Assembly: GCA_963580285.1 (NCBI GenBank)
Contig: OY757016.1
Coordinates: forward strand, 43,663,124 to 43,727,123
From: Lucinisca nassula
Taxonomy: Eukaryota; Mollusca; Bivalvia; Lucinida; Lucinidae
DNA length: 64,000 nt
Reading direction: 5' to 3'
Notes under the pieces: model-generated
Told to the model about the DNA's origin: nothing
Database searches by the model: none
What the model saw: the letters and a program-made list of their open reading frames with translations, nothing else
Translations under genes and position numbers: made by a program
Shown here: in pieces, positions 10,426 to 20,935 of the stretch
Layout of the letters: the number at the start of each line of letters is the position of its first letter
How positions within the stretch are numbered: the stretch's first letter is position 1

Positions 10426-10509
10426 TAAATCTCGCCAAGGGCTCGTTCAAACCAATTCATATTAAATACCGCTGCTGTACGATTCTCTCTAAAAAACCTG
10501 TATCATTAC

Positions 10510-10625
10510 CTTATATCCCAACAAAGGCTCCTCCCACACTCCCGTACTGACCCCTCTGAATCTGACAAGCACAGAATTCGAGGATTCTGGGTACACCTCT
10601 ATGTTGATAGGATAGTTTAGTGGTG
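10510..10625 (-). CDS. CNTN-like: Contactin-like gene, exon: first half of FN3-4
   Basis: 116 nt on the minus strand, acceptor TTTTTTTCCAG, donor GTAATG. After completing a split Ala codon it reads PLNYPINIEVYPESSNSVLV RFRG and ends EEPLLGYK. This is the A-C strand part of an FN3 domain: Pro-rich linker, a V.W-type B strand (here VLVRF, with Arg-Phe in place of the usual Trp) and the PLLGYK turn. Phase 1 in, phase 0 out. Weak point: the B-strand Trp usual in FN3 is absent. Confidence 0.9.
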
Positions 10626-10689
10626 CTGGAAAAAAACAAGTGCCATATGATGAAAACATAGCTCCAGATAAAAGGGGGATAATCAGGAT

Positions 10690-10830
10690 ATTTCAGGGAT
10701 AAATTTCCCTAGTCCCTTTCCGAAACCTATGTTGTGGGTACTTGTTAGAATCGCCTCATCGAGGCAACTCATCAAGGTGATTCTAACAAGTACCCACAAC
10801 AAAGGTTTTTTGGAAGAAATAAGAAAAATG
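10690..10830. repeat. Family E palindromic repeat
   Basis: Hairpin 10732-10800: TTGTGGGTACTTGTTAGAAT and its inverse, with a partial duplication of the loop (CATCGAGGCAACTCATCAAGG). Confidence 0.7.
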
Positions 10831-10857
10831 TTATTTGATTATTTCCCATCATATAGA

Positions 10858-11175
10858 GTTTGTTTGTTTGTTTGAAGTTTTTTTGTTTGTTTGTTTGAAT
10901 TGAGTTTTTCTTCCCAGTCAACACTATTTAGGTAATTTTGGAGAAGTTGCTTCCAATTTTGTGGGACTTTTACCCGACACTGAGATGAAATGACATTTCA
11001 ATCCTGCCAGCCAAACAAACCAAAAGGGTTAATATATAGGAATGGTCTGACTTGTATGTTTTGCCTGGGCAGGCTTAGACCCCTAAGTAGTTTACCAGGA
11101 CTCATGTGCAGCCGGTTTCTGCTCTGCAAGCACAATGCAACCAAATCTATTTCTTCAAGCCCTGATGGTCTGGGG
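10858..11175 (-). mobile_element. V-type SINE, diverged
   Basis: Collinear with 13512-13817 but with many substitutions: GTTGCTTCCAATTTTGTGGG, CAGCTCTGCAAG, CTTCAAGCCCTGATGG. The 3' tail TTTGTTTGTTTG is at the left. Confidence 0.7.
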
Positions 11176-11184
11176 CAGGTTTGG

Positions 11185-11590
11185 AGTAAATTAATGGCCC
11201 AGTCAACACTATTCAGGATATACTGAGCCTGACAGCTCACCTAACCACTTTTCCTAGACAGGCTTTTTTTATTTGCTTTAGTTTGGTTTTACAGTCCTTT
11301 CATCATTATTTCACTTGTTTTGAGCCCTGGGTGAAAACTGCAGTACCCGGAGGTTCCGTTGCAGAACTTGGCATCCACATATGACCCCGGCAAGGCCAAA
11401 ACCACAGCAGTGAAAGACCTATTGATAAAAAGTCAGCGCTGTTACCCATTATGCCATGGACGCCTGTACAGACTATATCGTAACCGGTTAACAAGTGGAC
11501 AGGCTTATACATAAGCGGGTAACCAGTATAGTGTACATTCTTTCACAGCAACTGGCAGGGAGAGATTTCATGAACAATCTCCAGGAGCTA
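11185..11590 (-). mobile_element. tRNA-Thr-type SINE body split by another SINE
   Basis: Left part (11190-11265) GGCCCAGTCAACACTATTCA ... TTTCCTAGACAGGCTT and right part (11498-11590) GACAGGCTTATACATAAGC ... CATTCTTTCACAGCAACTGG are consecutive parts of the SINE seen intact at 12603-12909, read in reverse. Confidence 0.7.
11266..11497 (-). mobile_element. tRNA-Lys-type SINE inserted in a Thr-type SINE
   Basis: Matches 61547-61777 in reverse: TTTGGTTTTACAGTCC, GAACTTGGCATCCACATATG, CAGTGAAAGACC, CATTATGCCATGGACGCC. A 9-base repeat GACAGGCTT at 11257-11265 and 11498-11506 is a candidate target duplication. Confidence 0.7.
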
Positions 11591-11779
11591 TGCATGAGAC
11601 AACTGTTTACTATTCATAAGAGATACAATGTGTGACTTGATGATTTGCGCACAATCAGCTGAATCAGCACTGTTTACACAAGACATTGTAGGGATCCCCG
11701 ATGGGTTCTCATTTTTCACCCATTGCCTAAACATTCGCCATGTCCTTAAGAGCTTGTTTGAATGCAAAGCCATTTATTT

Positions 11780-11980
11780 AACCCTTATCCCGCTGAACAC
11801 AAACACCCCTACCTTGGCAAATAGTGTAGATACAGATCAGATGGCTTCTTAAGCCATCTCATCAGGATCTACACTGTCATGCACTTTGTGAACTGAATGA
11901 ATACATTATATTAAGTGGTGGATAGTCAGAAATGGGTGTGGCTATAATAATTTATTCAGCAGGATGAGGGCAGAAATGAC
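11780..11980. repeat. Foldback of the GATCAG type, second subfamily
   Basis: Hairpin at about 11820-11876 (AGTGTAGATACAGATCAGATGGCTTC and a near inverse). Outer arms match in inverse: CTTATCCCGCTGAACACAAA at the left and ATTCAGCAGGATGAGGGC at the right. A related copy is at 12160-12310 and fragments at 31610-31705 and 34868-34975. Confidence 0.65.
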
Positions 11981-12029
11981 GGTAAATTTTTTAACATTCA
12001 GTGAAGCATGGACAACATTGGCTAAGAAG

Positions 12030-12130
12030 CAAAGTGAACCCCTCTAAGTGAACCCCAGACAAGCAAACTAAATGAACCCCCTCTAAGTAAACCCCAGAGG
12101 GGTTCATGTAGACTTTGCTCTTGGTCCATT
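12030..12130. repeat. Small inverted repeat
   Basis: Two direct CCCTCTAAGTGAACCCC-type units and an inverse GGGGTTCATGTAGACTTTGCTC. Confidence 0.5.
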
Positions 12131-12159
12131 GTTGTGCATACTTCTATGAATTTTAACTA

Positions 12160-12310
12160 TTATCTGGCTGAACACGACAACCCCTACCTTTGTAAACAGT
12201 GTAGAAGCCATCTGATCAGGATCTATACTGTTTGCCATACAGTTTGTGAATTTGAACAAATTTATCAAATAATTTGATTGGTCAATAGTCAGAAATGGGT
12301 GTGCTACATG
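12160..12310. repeat. Foldback of the GATCAG type, second subfamily
   Basis: CTGGCTGAACACGACAACCCCTACC resembles 11790. The hairpin arms GTAAACAGTGTAGAAGCCAT and CAGGATCTATACTGTTTGCC are partly deleted. Confidence 0.6.
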
Positions 12311-12396
12311 CATCAGATACACTAAAATTTACCTTAAGATGGCAACTGCATTAAAATCTTAATTCTATATATATATACTATCCTTTTTGCATGAAC

Positions 12397-12537
12397 CTGA
12401 TATTTTTTTTCCTGATACTTTTTTTTTCCGATACTTTTTTTCCTGATACTTTTTTTCCGATACTTTTTTTCCTGATACTTTTTTTTTTCCGATACTTTTT
12501 TTCCTGATACTTTGTTTTCCTGATACTTTCTTTCCTA
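12397..12537. repeat. Minisatellite, about 17 bp unit
   Basis: About eight units of the form (T)n CC(T/G)GATACTTT, alternating CCTGATAC and CCGATAC. Confidence 0.9.
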
Positions 12538-12602
12538 CATTCGAATGCATTGGGTCGTGTGCAAAGTAAATGAGCCCCGAAGGCGTTCATGTAAACTTTG
12601 CT

Positions 12603-12909
12603 GCTGGCCTCGTTGGCTCAGTCGGATGCGCTTCTGACTGGTGATCAGGAGGACGCGGGTTCGACTCCCGCTGGGGTCGGCAACATTCTTTCGTGGAGAT
12701 TGATCATGAAATCTTTTCTACGGTCATTCTCTCCCTTCCGCTGATTCAAGAAGGGCAGTTGTCAGTTTCTGGCGAAAGAATGTGCACTGTACTGGTTAAC
12801 CGCTTACATATAAGCCTGCCCAGGAAAGTGTGGATAGGTAAACTGACCGGCTCAAAAATGACCTAAATAGTGTTGACTGGGCCGTTAAACTCCAATACAA
12901 ACAAACAAA
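12603..12909 (+). mobile_element. Intact tRNA-Thr-type SINE with 15-base target duplication
   Basis: Flanked by exact CATGTAAACTTTGCT at 12588-12602 and 12910-12924. The tRNA-like head (GGCCTCGTTGGCTCAGTCGG, loop CTGGTGA with GGT in anticodon position, B box GGGTTCGACTCCC) is followed by a body containing AGGGCAGTTGTCAGTTTCTG and CAGTGTTGACTGG-like sequence. It ends GTTAAACTCCAATACAAACA with a CAAA repeat tail. The exact target duplication shows a complete, comparatively recent insertion by LINE machinery. Confidence 0.9.
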
Positions 12910-13235
12910 CAAACATGTAAACTTTGCTAGCAACCCACAGCAAAGTAGTTTGCAAGGCTATTTGGCCCCCTAGCTGAAAAACATTTACACGCTGTTTTTC
13001 TACAAAGAGCGGAATAGCACTGACGTCACCAATGCCAGAAGAGAACCATGGTTTAGACTGACATCACTTAAAATCATGTGACTCGATGTGTTCATGGAAG
13101 TATGAACTACATTGTTTTCAATAGGTTTATATCAGATTTTGCACTGGAAATGTAAATATTAAAGTATGTTCAACATTAGGTTCCAATAGTAAAATGTAGG
13201 TTTATACTGTGAATATAAATATATCAATATGGTGT

Positions 13236-13475
13236 TAACCCTTAAGACCTCGAGAAAAACTACATCTGAAAATGTTGTCTGCATATAACTTCTGCTGAAT
13301 CATTTTGCAAACTTTTTAGAAATAGTTTTTCATACAGGCAAACTGTGTGGACCCAGATCAGACTGCTCCTAAAGAAGCAGTCTGATCTAGGCTGACACTG
13401 TTAGCAAAAATGACTTTTAAAGTAACCAGCAGACGACAAAGCAGTCATCAATTGTCGTGATTAGGTTAACTTTAG
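13236..13475. mobile_element. Foldback MITE, family F (copy 2, reverse)
   Basis: GTTAACCCTTAAGACCTCGA to GTCGTGATTAGGTTAAC. Central hairpin 13342-13405 with GTGTGGACCCAGATCAGACT and inverse. Confidence 0.75.
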
Positions 13476-13511
13476 AACGTCGTATTCAATGACTTCCTTC
13501 CAGCTGGTCAT

Positions 13512-13817
13512 TGTTTGTTTGTTTGTTTGATTTGAGGTTTAACGTCCCCGTCAACACTGTAAAGGTCATTTTGGAGACGTTGCTTCCAATTTTGTGGGAC
13601 TTTTACCCGACATTGAGATGAAATGACATCTCAAGCCCTGTCGCCCAATGAAACCAATAGGGTTTATTAGCATGGACGGTCTGCCTCGCACCGCGGTTCC
13701 TGGACAGGCTTAGCTCCTCTAAGCTGTTTACCAGTACTAGTGTGCGGGCCAGAATCAGCTCTGCGTGGAAGCATCATGCAGCCCACATATTTCTTCAAGC
13801 CCCTATGGGCGGGGGCT
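13512..13817 (-). mobile_element. Intact V-type SINE with 14-base target duplication
   Basis: TTCCAGCTGGTCAT at 13498-13511 and 13818-13831 is an exact target duplication. On the minus strand the element starts AGCCCCCGCCCATAGGGGCT and ends GACGTTAAACCTCAAATCAA plus a CAAA tail. It has no clear tRNA head; the tail motif is shared with the Thr-type SINE, which suggests the same LINE partner. Best reference copy for the about ten V-type pieces in the window. Confidence 0.88.
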
Positions 13818-13872
13818 TTCCAGCTGGTCATACATAAAGGCCCATTTTGATGACACTTCTGTGTGACATAGT

Positions 13873-14941
13873 GCATTTGTTTGTTTGATTTGAGGTTTAA
13901 CGTCCCCGTCAACCCTGTAAGGGTCTAAGGGTCCTTTTGGAAACTTTGCTTCCAATTCTGTGGGACTTTTACCCGACATTGAGATTAAATAACATCTCAA
14001 ACCCTGTCGCCCAATGAAATCAATAGGGTTTATAATAGAGGTGTAACGATACACCTACCTCACGATACGATACGTATCGTGATACTTACCTCACTATACG
14101 ATACGTATCACGATACTTTTAATCAGACAGACAGACTGACACACACACAGCCTGTCCATATTATAAGCTCATCAATGAGCCTACTATATTTGTTGCATAG
14201 TTTTGGTTACATGTTGCAAAGCTGTTACTGTCCAAGTAACCACCGTCTGCTGGCCTATAATGTGTAAAAAGAAAGCTTAAAAGATATTAGAACAATGAGC
14301 AAATTTAATTGTAGCTAAGATAATCCTAAGATAATAGAAACCTTCACTGAATAGTGAACATCCCAAATAAGAGGAGAAATTGATGTTAAACTGAGGATCT
14401 CAACCAAAATATATGTTGTGGTCTATTATAGAACCATGTTATGTAAGATATAATCATTAAAACAATATTTCTTTCACGAAAATTGAGATATTTTTATGGG
14501 GCCAAACAGTCTATTGTTGCAAGTGTTTTTAGCCGAATGGAATACTGTAGTTGTGGTAAGGCGAAAGAAGACGCTTACATAGATTATTAATGCATCAATA
14601 AAGCAAAATTAAGTAGGATTCAACATAAAAACAGCATTTAAGCAGTTTCTCTGCTATTTTTTTTTCTTAATTTTGTCTTTCGAAGAATTTTTTTGGGTGA
14701 ACCGAACCGAACCGAAATTACCAAAAACGGACCGTGAACCGAAACGCCAGCTTCGTACTGCGGTGAACCGTACTTTCGTTGAATCGTTACCCTCTAGTTA
14801 ATAAGCATGGACGGTCCAGCTCGCATCACTTTGCATGGGCAGACTTAGATCCTTTAAGCGGTTTACCTGCACTCATGTGCGGGTCGGTTTCAGCTCTGTG
14901 TGAAGCATAATGCAGCTCATCTATTTCTTCAAGCCCCGATG
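13873..14941 (-). mobile_element. V-type SINE interrupted by a hAT-type MITE
   Basis: 3' part at 13873-14035 and 5' part at 14797-14941 are consecutive parts of the SINE, with AATAGGGTTTATAA joined to AATAAGCATGGACGG across the insertion. Confidence 0.82.
14036..14796. mobile_element. hAT-type MITE
   Basis: Starts TAGAGGTGTAACGATAC and ends GAATCGTTACCCTCTA, inverted. Eight-base flanks GTTTATAA (14028-14035) and GTTAATAA (14797-14804) match at 7 of 8. Eight-base duplication and TAGRGGTG ends are typical of hAT. 761 bp, no long frame. Subterminal short palindromes (ACGATACGTATCGT). Confidence 0.85.
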
Positions 14942-15239
14942 TAAATTCTTTCATATTTACATTTCCAGTGTAAAGCCTAATGTAAACTTATAGAAAACAA
15001 TGTAGTTCATACAGTCATGAACTCATCGTGTCACATGATTTTCAGTAACATCTAAACCATGGTTCTCTAAGATCTGTTTATGCGTTTGTGGCGTCAAGAC
15101 TGTTCCGCTCTTTATAGAAATACAGCGTGCAAATGTTTTTCAGCTTTAAAAGTTTGCCCTATAAGCATTTTTTGCCCCATGATGAGGAGAAAAGAATGTA
15201 AATATAAGAAATAAACTTAATTCTTCTGCTGTTCATGAA

Positions 15240-15400
15240 AAGGCTGTGGGTGCTCATTAGAACTGCCTCATTGAGGCAGTTCTGACGAGTACCCACAACC
15301 GATGTCTTGGAGCAGAAATAAGAAAGATAATGTTTACCCCTGTAAACCCCAGTTTTTCTAAATAAAAGTGGGGTTTACCATGCGGATCATTTCACGACTT
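15240..15400. repeat. Family E palindromic repeat
   Basis: Hairpin 15245-15300: TGTGGGTGCTCATTAGAACT and near inverse; then AGCAGAAATAAGAAAGATAA and CCCCTGTAAACCCCAG as in the 8109 copy. Confidence 0.7.
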
Positions 15401-15469
15401 GTTAACATGACACAATCTTGCAAGTCCTATGAGTAACACAGCCTACTTTGCACCCAACCATTGAGGCTT

Positions 15470-15733
15470 CTAGAAATAGAATGAGCTGAATGGTGCTTCC
15501 ATGCAGAGCTGAAATTGACCACACATGAGTACTGGTAAACCGCTTAAAAGGACTAAGCCTGCCCAGGAAAAGTGATGTGAGTCAGACCGTCCAATGCATA
15601 TAAGCCTTTTGGTTTCATTGGGTGAAAGGGCTCAAGATGTCATTTCATCTCAGTGTCGAGTAAAAGTCGCACAAAATTGGAAGCAACAACTGACCTAAAT
15701 AGTGTTGACGGGGATGTTAAATCTCAATTCAAA
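15470..15733 (+). mobile_element. V-type SINE, plus strand
   Basis: TGGTGCTTCCATGCAGAGCT to GATGTTAAATCTCAATTCAA; the tail runs directly into the left end of the next element. Confidence 0.75.
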
Positions 15734-18707
15734 CAAGAGGGCCCACAGGGCCCTGGTTCGCTCACCTGTCTGTCACTGTCTCGAGTACATTCTATTTTTA
15801 GCTATGGTGGCCATCTTGTTCATCAGCAAATTGTGATTTTAGCTTATTTGGTAGGGAGTAACCTAGGTAACATTCCTGTGAAGTTTGAATCAAACTGGCC
15901 TTAGGGTTTAGGAGGGGTTCACGTTTGAATCAGATTTACAATATTTTTCTATTTTTAGCTCTGGGGGCCATTTTTTTTCATCAGAGCTGGATTGTTTTAG
16001 CCTGTTTGGTAGAGGGTCATCTAAGCAACATAACTTCAAAGTCTGAATGTAATTGGCCCAAGAGTACAGAAGGAATTGTCATTTGAAGATTTTTTTTATT
16101 TTTAGCTCTGGCAGCCATTGTTCATTGGAGTGGAATAAGGTTTAACTATTTTGGTACGGAGTCACCTAGGCAACATTCCTGTGAAGTTTTAAATCCAATT
16201 GGCCCAAAGGTTTAGAAGGAGTTCGCATTTGAAGCAAATTCACAATGTTTTTTCTATTTTTAGCTCTTGTGACCATTTGTTAATGGTTATGCTATTTTCC
16301 TAGAGGGTCATCTACACAACATTCCAATGAAGTTTAGAAGCCTTCATGGTGAAGTGGTCATGCTACTTGCCTTGTAAACCAGGTGTAGCAGTATCGATCC
16401 CAGTCTTCTCCAGACTTTCAGATTGGTCTTTAAACAGAGGTCTCATCACTGTATGACCTTAGCTTTTGGTGAGACTTCAACTCAAACACTCACTCCTATT
16501 AAGGAACCTTTATGTCAAATATGAAGGCTGTATCTTAAATGATCCAAAAGTTATGACAAAGTAGGTCAAAGGTCAAGGTCATGGCTCAAAAGTTTTGAAT
16601 GGTTGGGAAAACTTTGTCACAGGGAACATACATGCCGAATATGAAGGCTCTATCTCATATGGTTCAAAAGTTATGATAAAGTAGGTCACAGATCAAATCT
16701 TTATATGAGTGGGAAGCCCTTGTCACAAGGAACCTACATGCCAAATATGAAGGCTCTATCTCAAACAGTTCAAAGTTATGACAACATAACCTACTGATCT
16801 ACTTTTTGATTTGACATGACCCATGTTCGAACTTAAATGAGATATTGTCCAGATGATCATTCTGAGCAAGTTTTATGATGATTTGACTAAAACTGTGGCC
16901 TCTAAGGGTGTTCAAAACGTTTTTCTATGATTTGACCTGCTGACCTACTTTTTGAACCGACATGACCCATATTCAAATTTGACCAAGATATTGTCAAGAT
17001 GATCATTCTGAGCAAGTTTGATGATGATCGGACCAAAACTGGGTTCTCTAGTGTGTACACAAGGTTTTTCAGCAATCTGACCTACTGACCTACTTACTGG
17101 CTAGATATGACCAACATTCAAAATTAACTGAGATATTGTCAAATGATCATTTTTAGCAAGTTTGATGATGATCAGACCAAAACTGTGGCCTCTAGTGTAT
17201 TCAGAGGGTTTTCTATGATATTATCTACTGACCTACTTTTTGGACTGACATGACCAATATTTGAACATGACTCAGATATTGTCAAGATGATCATTCTGGG
17301 CATGTTTGATGATGATTGGACCTAATCTGTGGCCTCTAGTGTGTTCACAAGGTTTTTCTATGATTTGACCTACTGACCTACTTCTTGACCTGAAATCACC
17401 CATATTCGAACTTGGCCGAGATATTGTCAAGACTATCATTCCAAGCAAGTTTGATGATGATTGGACCAAAAATGTGGCCTCTAGTGTGTTCACAAGGTTT
17501 TTCTCTTATTTGACCTACTGACCTACTTTTTGACCCGACAACACCCTATTTGAACTTGACTGAGATATTGTCAAGATGATCATTCTGGGCTAGTTTGATG
17601 ATGATCGGACCAAAACTGGCCTCTAGTGTCTTCACAAGGTTTTTTTTCTGATTTGACCTACTGACCTACTTTTTTACCCAACATGACCCATATTTGATCT
17701 TGACCGAGATATTTTGTGGTGGTACAAAATGTGTGCAAGTTAAGTTAAAATCAAATCATAAATGAAACAGCTATCATGCAGACAAGACCAAAATAGACAA
17801 TTTTTGCCCGTTCAGGGGCCGTAACTCCGTAACACATGATGGGATATGGCTGGTTCAAGAAAGGAACCCAGATCCCATGGTGGTACAAGTTGTATGCAAG
17901 TCTGGTTAAAATCAAATCATAAATGAAGATGCTATCGTGCGATAAGACCAAAATAGGCAATTTTTGCCCTTTCAGGGGCCGTAACTCCGTAGCACATGAT
18001 GGGATATGGCCGATTCAAGAAAGGAACCCAGATCTCATGGTGGTACAAGTTGTGTGCAAGACTGGTTAAAATCAAATCATAAATGAAGATGCTATTGTGC
18101 GGACAAGACCAAAATAGGCAAGTTTTGCCCGTTCAGGGGCCGTAACTCAGTAACACATGATGGGATATGGCTGGTTCAAGAAAGGAACCTAGATCTCATG
18201 GTGGTACAAGTTGTGTGCAAGTCTGGTTAAATTCAAATCATAAATGAAGATGCTATCGTGCGGACAAGACCAAAATAGGCAATTTTTGCCCGTTCAGGGG
18301 CCGTAACTCCGTAGCACATGATGGGATATGGCTGGTTCAAGAAAGGAACCCAGAACTTATGGTGGTACAAGTTGTGTGCAAGTCTGGTTAAAATCAAATC
18401 ATAAAAAAAGAAGATGCTATCGTGCGGACAAGACCAAAATAGGCAATTTTTGCCCTTTCAGGGGCTGTAACTCAGTAACACATGATGGGATATGGCTGGT
18501 TCAAGAAAGGAACCTAGATCTCATGGGGTACAAGTTGTGTGCAAGTCTGGTTAAAATCAAATCATAAATGAAGATGCTATCGTGCGGACAAGAAATTGTT
18601 TACGCACGCACGCACGCACGGACGCACTCACAGACGCACGGACGTTGGACGACGGACAAAATGTGATCACAAAAGCTCACCTTGTCACTACGTGACAGGT
18701 GAGCTAA
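15734..18707. mobile_element. Array-bearing Helentron-like element
   Basis: Left end CAAGAGGGCCCACAGGGCCC. Right end hairpin CTCACCTTGTCACTACGTGA then GGTGAGCTAA. Inside: units of about 145-175 bp with TAGCTCTGGTGGCCAT (15780-16340), a SINE (16345-16505), then about seven units of about 145 bp with GACCTACTGACCTACTTTTTGA (16800-17720), then about five to six units of 160 bp with ATCAAATCATAAATGAAGATG (17740-18590). An ACGC/ACGG microsatellite (18600-18650) precedes the right hairpin. The left end sits in the CAAAC tail of a SINE. Confidence 0.75.
16345..16505 (+). mobile_element. tRNA-derived SINE, third type
   Basis: Head GCCTTCATGGTGAAGTGGTC, CTTGTAAACCAGG and TATCGATCCCAGTC resembles a tRNA with loop CTTGTAA. 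The inverse copy is at 9255-9425. Confidence 0.65.
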
Positions 18708-18739
18708 CAAAGAAACAAAATCATTAGGTGGCAGAGCTT

Positions 18740-18857
18740 TAGATGTCATTTCATCTCAATGTCGGGTAAAAGTCCCACAGAAATGAAAGCAACATCTCCA
18801 AAATAACCTAAATAGTGTTGACTGGGATGATCAACCTCAAATCAAACAAACAAACAC
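18740..18857 (+). mobile_element. V-type SINE, 3' fragment
   Basis: GATGTCATTTCATCTCAATG, GTCGGGTAAAAGTCCCACA and a final CAAACAAACAAAC. It ends only 8 bases from the 18865 exon edge on the + coordinate, i.e. in the intron just after the donor site. Confidence 0.8.
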
Positions 18858-18864
18858 AGCCTAC

Positions 18865-19054
18865 CTGATCTATCTGTTTGCTGATGGGCCACTTCGCTTT
18901 TCAGACTGTTGCCGGCGTTATTGAAGGCGATAACTATGACGGTGTACCAGGTGTCTGGGAGCAGTCCAATGATTATCGCGTGATCTGTCTGCCTGTAGAT
19001 TATAAACTGTCTAGCCTCACGCTGAGTTTCTGTCAACTTCAACCAGTAATTTAT
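18865..19054 (-). CDS. CNTN-like: Contactin-like gene, exon: second half of FN3-3
   Basis: 190 nt on the minus strand, acceptor TCCATTTCAG, donor GTAGGC. It reads INYWLKLTETQREARQF..., then the FN3 signature LLPDTWYTVIVIAFNNAGNS (L.P.T.Y.V.V.A.N..G) and ends HQQTDRS plus one base. Phase 0 in, phase 1 out; the split codon joins the 10510-10625 exon as Ala to give TDRSAPLNYP. Clear FN3 F-G strands with the conserved Tyr and Asn/Gly. Confidence 0.93.
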
Positions 19055-19740
19055 CTGAAATGGACAGCATTTTGTGTCAAAACAATAACTTCAGAGTAAT
19101 TTAGCAGTTCCTCCTTCTATACCGTAATGATCCTAAGAATTGGAACAGAAAGGTCAAAGCAAACAGTGCAGATCCAGATCAGAATCTGGGTCTACATTGT
19201 CTGTTTTCCATTCCATTTGCAAGTTTTGGCCTCGTTGTTGGATCGTGAAACAAATTTGTTATAGTTTTAGGAGAATGACGTTAAGTCCTCGAGGTGAATT
19301 TTTATGGGTTTGCCTTTTTTCTGTGGAAGGGAGGGGGGGGGGGGGGAGGGGGGTTAATGGCCAAGTCAACACTATTTTCAAATCAAACCCCTACCAAGGG
19401 AAGGTGGAACATTTTGTCTTTGGTGCTAATCCCATTTGCATTAGCATTGGCTGTTTACACCTTTATATCTCCTGAATCAATGGATTGGTTCTTACCAAAC
19501 TTGCATTATTACATCACTAGGATGTAGAGAAAGCAGTGTCTGAGTTTTGGTGGCCTTGACCACATTTTCAAGGTCATACGCTTCCAAAGATTTCACATTT
19601 GGGCCAAAAATGGCTTATTTGCAACCTATCTCAAAATGAATGAATAGATTTGGGTCAAACTTGGTACAATATATTGTTGTTGAAATCCTAACACAAGTGT
19701 GAAACATACCTGACTGACACACTGGGTCTCCCTCCTCCTT
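19055..19740. other. Intron with one short hairpin and a G run
   Basis: A partial GATCAG hairpin at 19165-19215 (CAGTGCAGATCCAGATCAGA / TCTGGGTCTACATTGTCTG) and a G-rich run at 19328-19352. The rest has no recognised feature. Confidence 0.6.
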
Positions 19741-20045
19741 TCTACAGGAAAATCTTCACTAGTTCAAATTCTTTACTTTTTGAGCAGCCCTTTAGGGGAA
19801 TGGGAACGCCTGGCAGATTTTTCCGCCATTTTTCAAAGGGACTTTCGGAACTTTCTGTTCGCTTTTCTATTAGCCCCGTTCCACTGAAAAAGGGGTCTGC
19901 TCTTAAAGGAAAGAATTTGCTCCTCAGGAGCAAATTCTTTCTTTTAAGAGTTGACCCCCATTGATCTGGACAACAAAAATACTTTTGCAAGAGTTGCCTC
20001 CCCTGAAGGTGTATCCATTTCCCTTCAGAGAAGGGAGACTACCCA
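19740..20045. mobile_element. MITE family D, TTAA-type
   Basis: AGGGGAATGGGAACGCCTGG at the left (19793) and CTGAAGGTGTATCCATTTCC at the right are inverted and slightly degraded. Central palindrome 19893-19950: GCTCTTAAAGGAAAGAATTT and inverse. Confidence 0.7.
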
Positions 20046-20173
20046 ACAGAGATCACTGACTCAATGTGCAGAAGTTAAATTCAAATGAGATACTGCCATT
20101 TTAGACTGTATCCATCTACTTAAATGGGTAAATAATAGACCTGTAACAAATGCAGAAGGGTAAAATCCAGTAC

Positions 20174-20295
20174 CTTGTAACCTTTCAGTCTGCCTCTCAT
20201 ATTAGCTCTATTATCAGGAACCGGTTCCCAGTGTATAGTTAAAGCTGACTCATTGAAGGGTTCTGCGTACACATTTTTTGGGATACCAATAGGCA
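20174..20295 (-). CDS. CNTN-like: Contactin-like gene, exon: first half of FN3-3
   Basis: 122 nt on the minus strand, acceptor TTTTTTTCAG, donor GTACTG. After the split codon it reads PIGIPKNVYAEPFNESALTI, then HWEPVPDNRANMRGRLKGYK. Classic FN3 start: P..V.a....s..i.W.Pv, ending in GYK at the C strand. Phase 1 in (split Met codon with the 23636-23783 exon), phase 0 out. The join gives LKGYK|INYWLK, a textbook FN3 continuation. Confidence 0.93.
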
Positions 20296-20565
20296 CTGAA
20301 AAAAATAATTTGGATATAGACACATCCAAAGTCTACATCACACAAGGTCAAAGGCCATTAGCTACGTTTTATCCGGTGGGCAAAAAAACTTCCTGTTCCA
20401 TACTCTACTGTTGGTTTTCTTTTGCTCCAGCATTTCAGTGGTTTCTTGCTGTCGAGTCCTCATCGTTGTCTCACCTCTGTGGTTCTTTGATTATGTGTGT
20501 TCACTGAGATGTTGCACTGATGAGTTAGGAGGCCTTCATGCGGACTGAACAAATTATTTGTCTAA

Positions 20566-20930
20566 ATCTCGACGGAAGTAAGGGCGAGGATTGTGGCCAC
20601 GTAAAATCGATTTAAGCCCCCCAATGGAAATCTTTCCACTGACCGTTCCAAGGCGGTTCTTCTGTGGCGGTTTATTTATGTTGTTGTTTGTTACTTACTG
20701 TGTGTAACACTTGTCTTTTTATTTTGGATGGCCATATGGCCATTTTGTGGGAAAGTAACTGTCCTTATGGCCTTCCTTTGTTTAGGTTTCCATTATGGTC
20801 TGGTCGCTTAATGTTTGTGTTTCTTTCCCTTTGGTGTCTTTGATGGGTGGAGTAAGTTAATTGTATCGATTCCTGATCTTTGTTTTACTTCTACTCTACT
20901 ATTGATGTAGCACAAATGGTTTTCTGTAAT
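20566..20930. repeat. Repeat R, copy 1 (about 320 bp)
   Basis: AAAATCGATTTAAGCCCCCC to CTTCTACTCTAC is nearly the same as 28098-28395, including GGATGGCCATATGGCCATTT and GGAAAGTAACTGTCCTTATG. A more distant relative is at about 35735-35780. No terminal inverted repeats seen; possibly a retroelement 3' end. Confidence 0.7.
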
Positions 20931-20935
20931 TACTA

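Larger units (their letters stand above)
12946..15170. repeat. 2.2 kb unit bounded by about 200 bp inverted arms
   Basis: Left arm about 12972-13163 and right arm about 14951-15147 are inverted copies: GCTGAAAAACATTTACACGC, AGAGAACCATGGTTTAGA, GAACTACATTGTTTTC and GCACTGGAAATGTAAATAT all recur in reverse. Between them lie a family F foldback, two V-type SINEs and a hAT-type MITE, all of which look like later insertions. Confidence 0.8.

Noticed and set aside
12603..12680. Possible tRNA-Thr gene
   Set aside because: The tRNA-like head continues into a SINE body with an A-rich tail and a target duplication around the whole unit.
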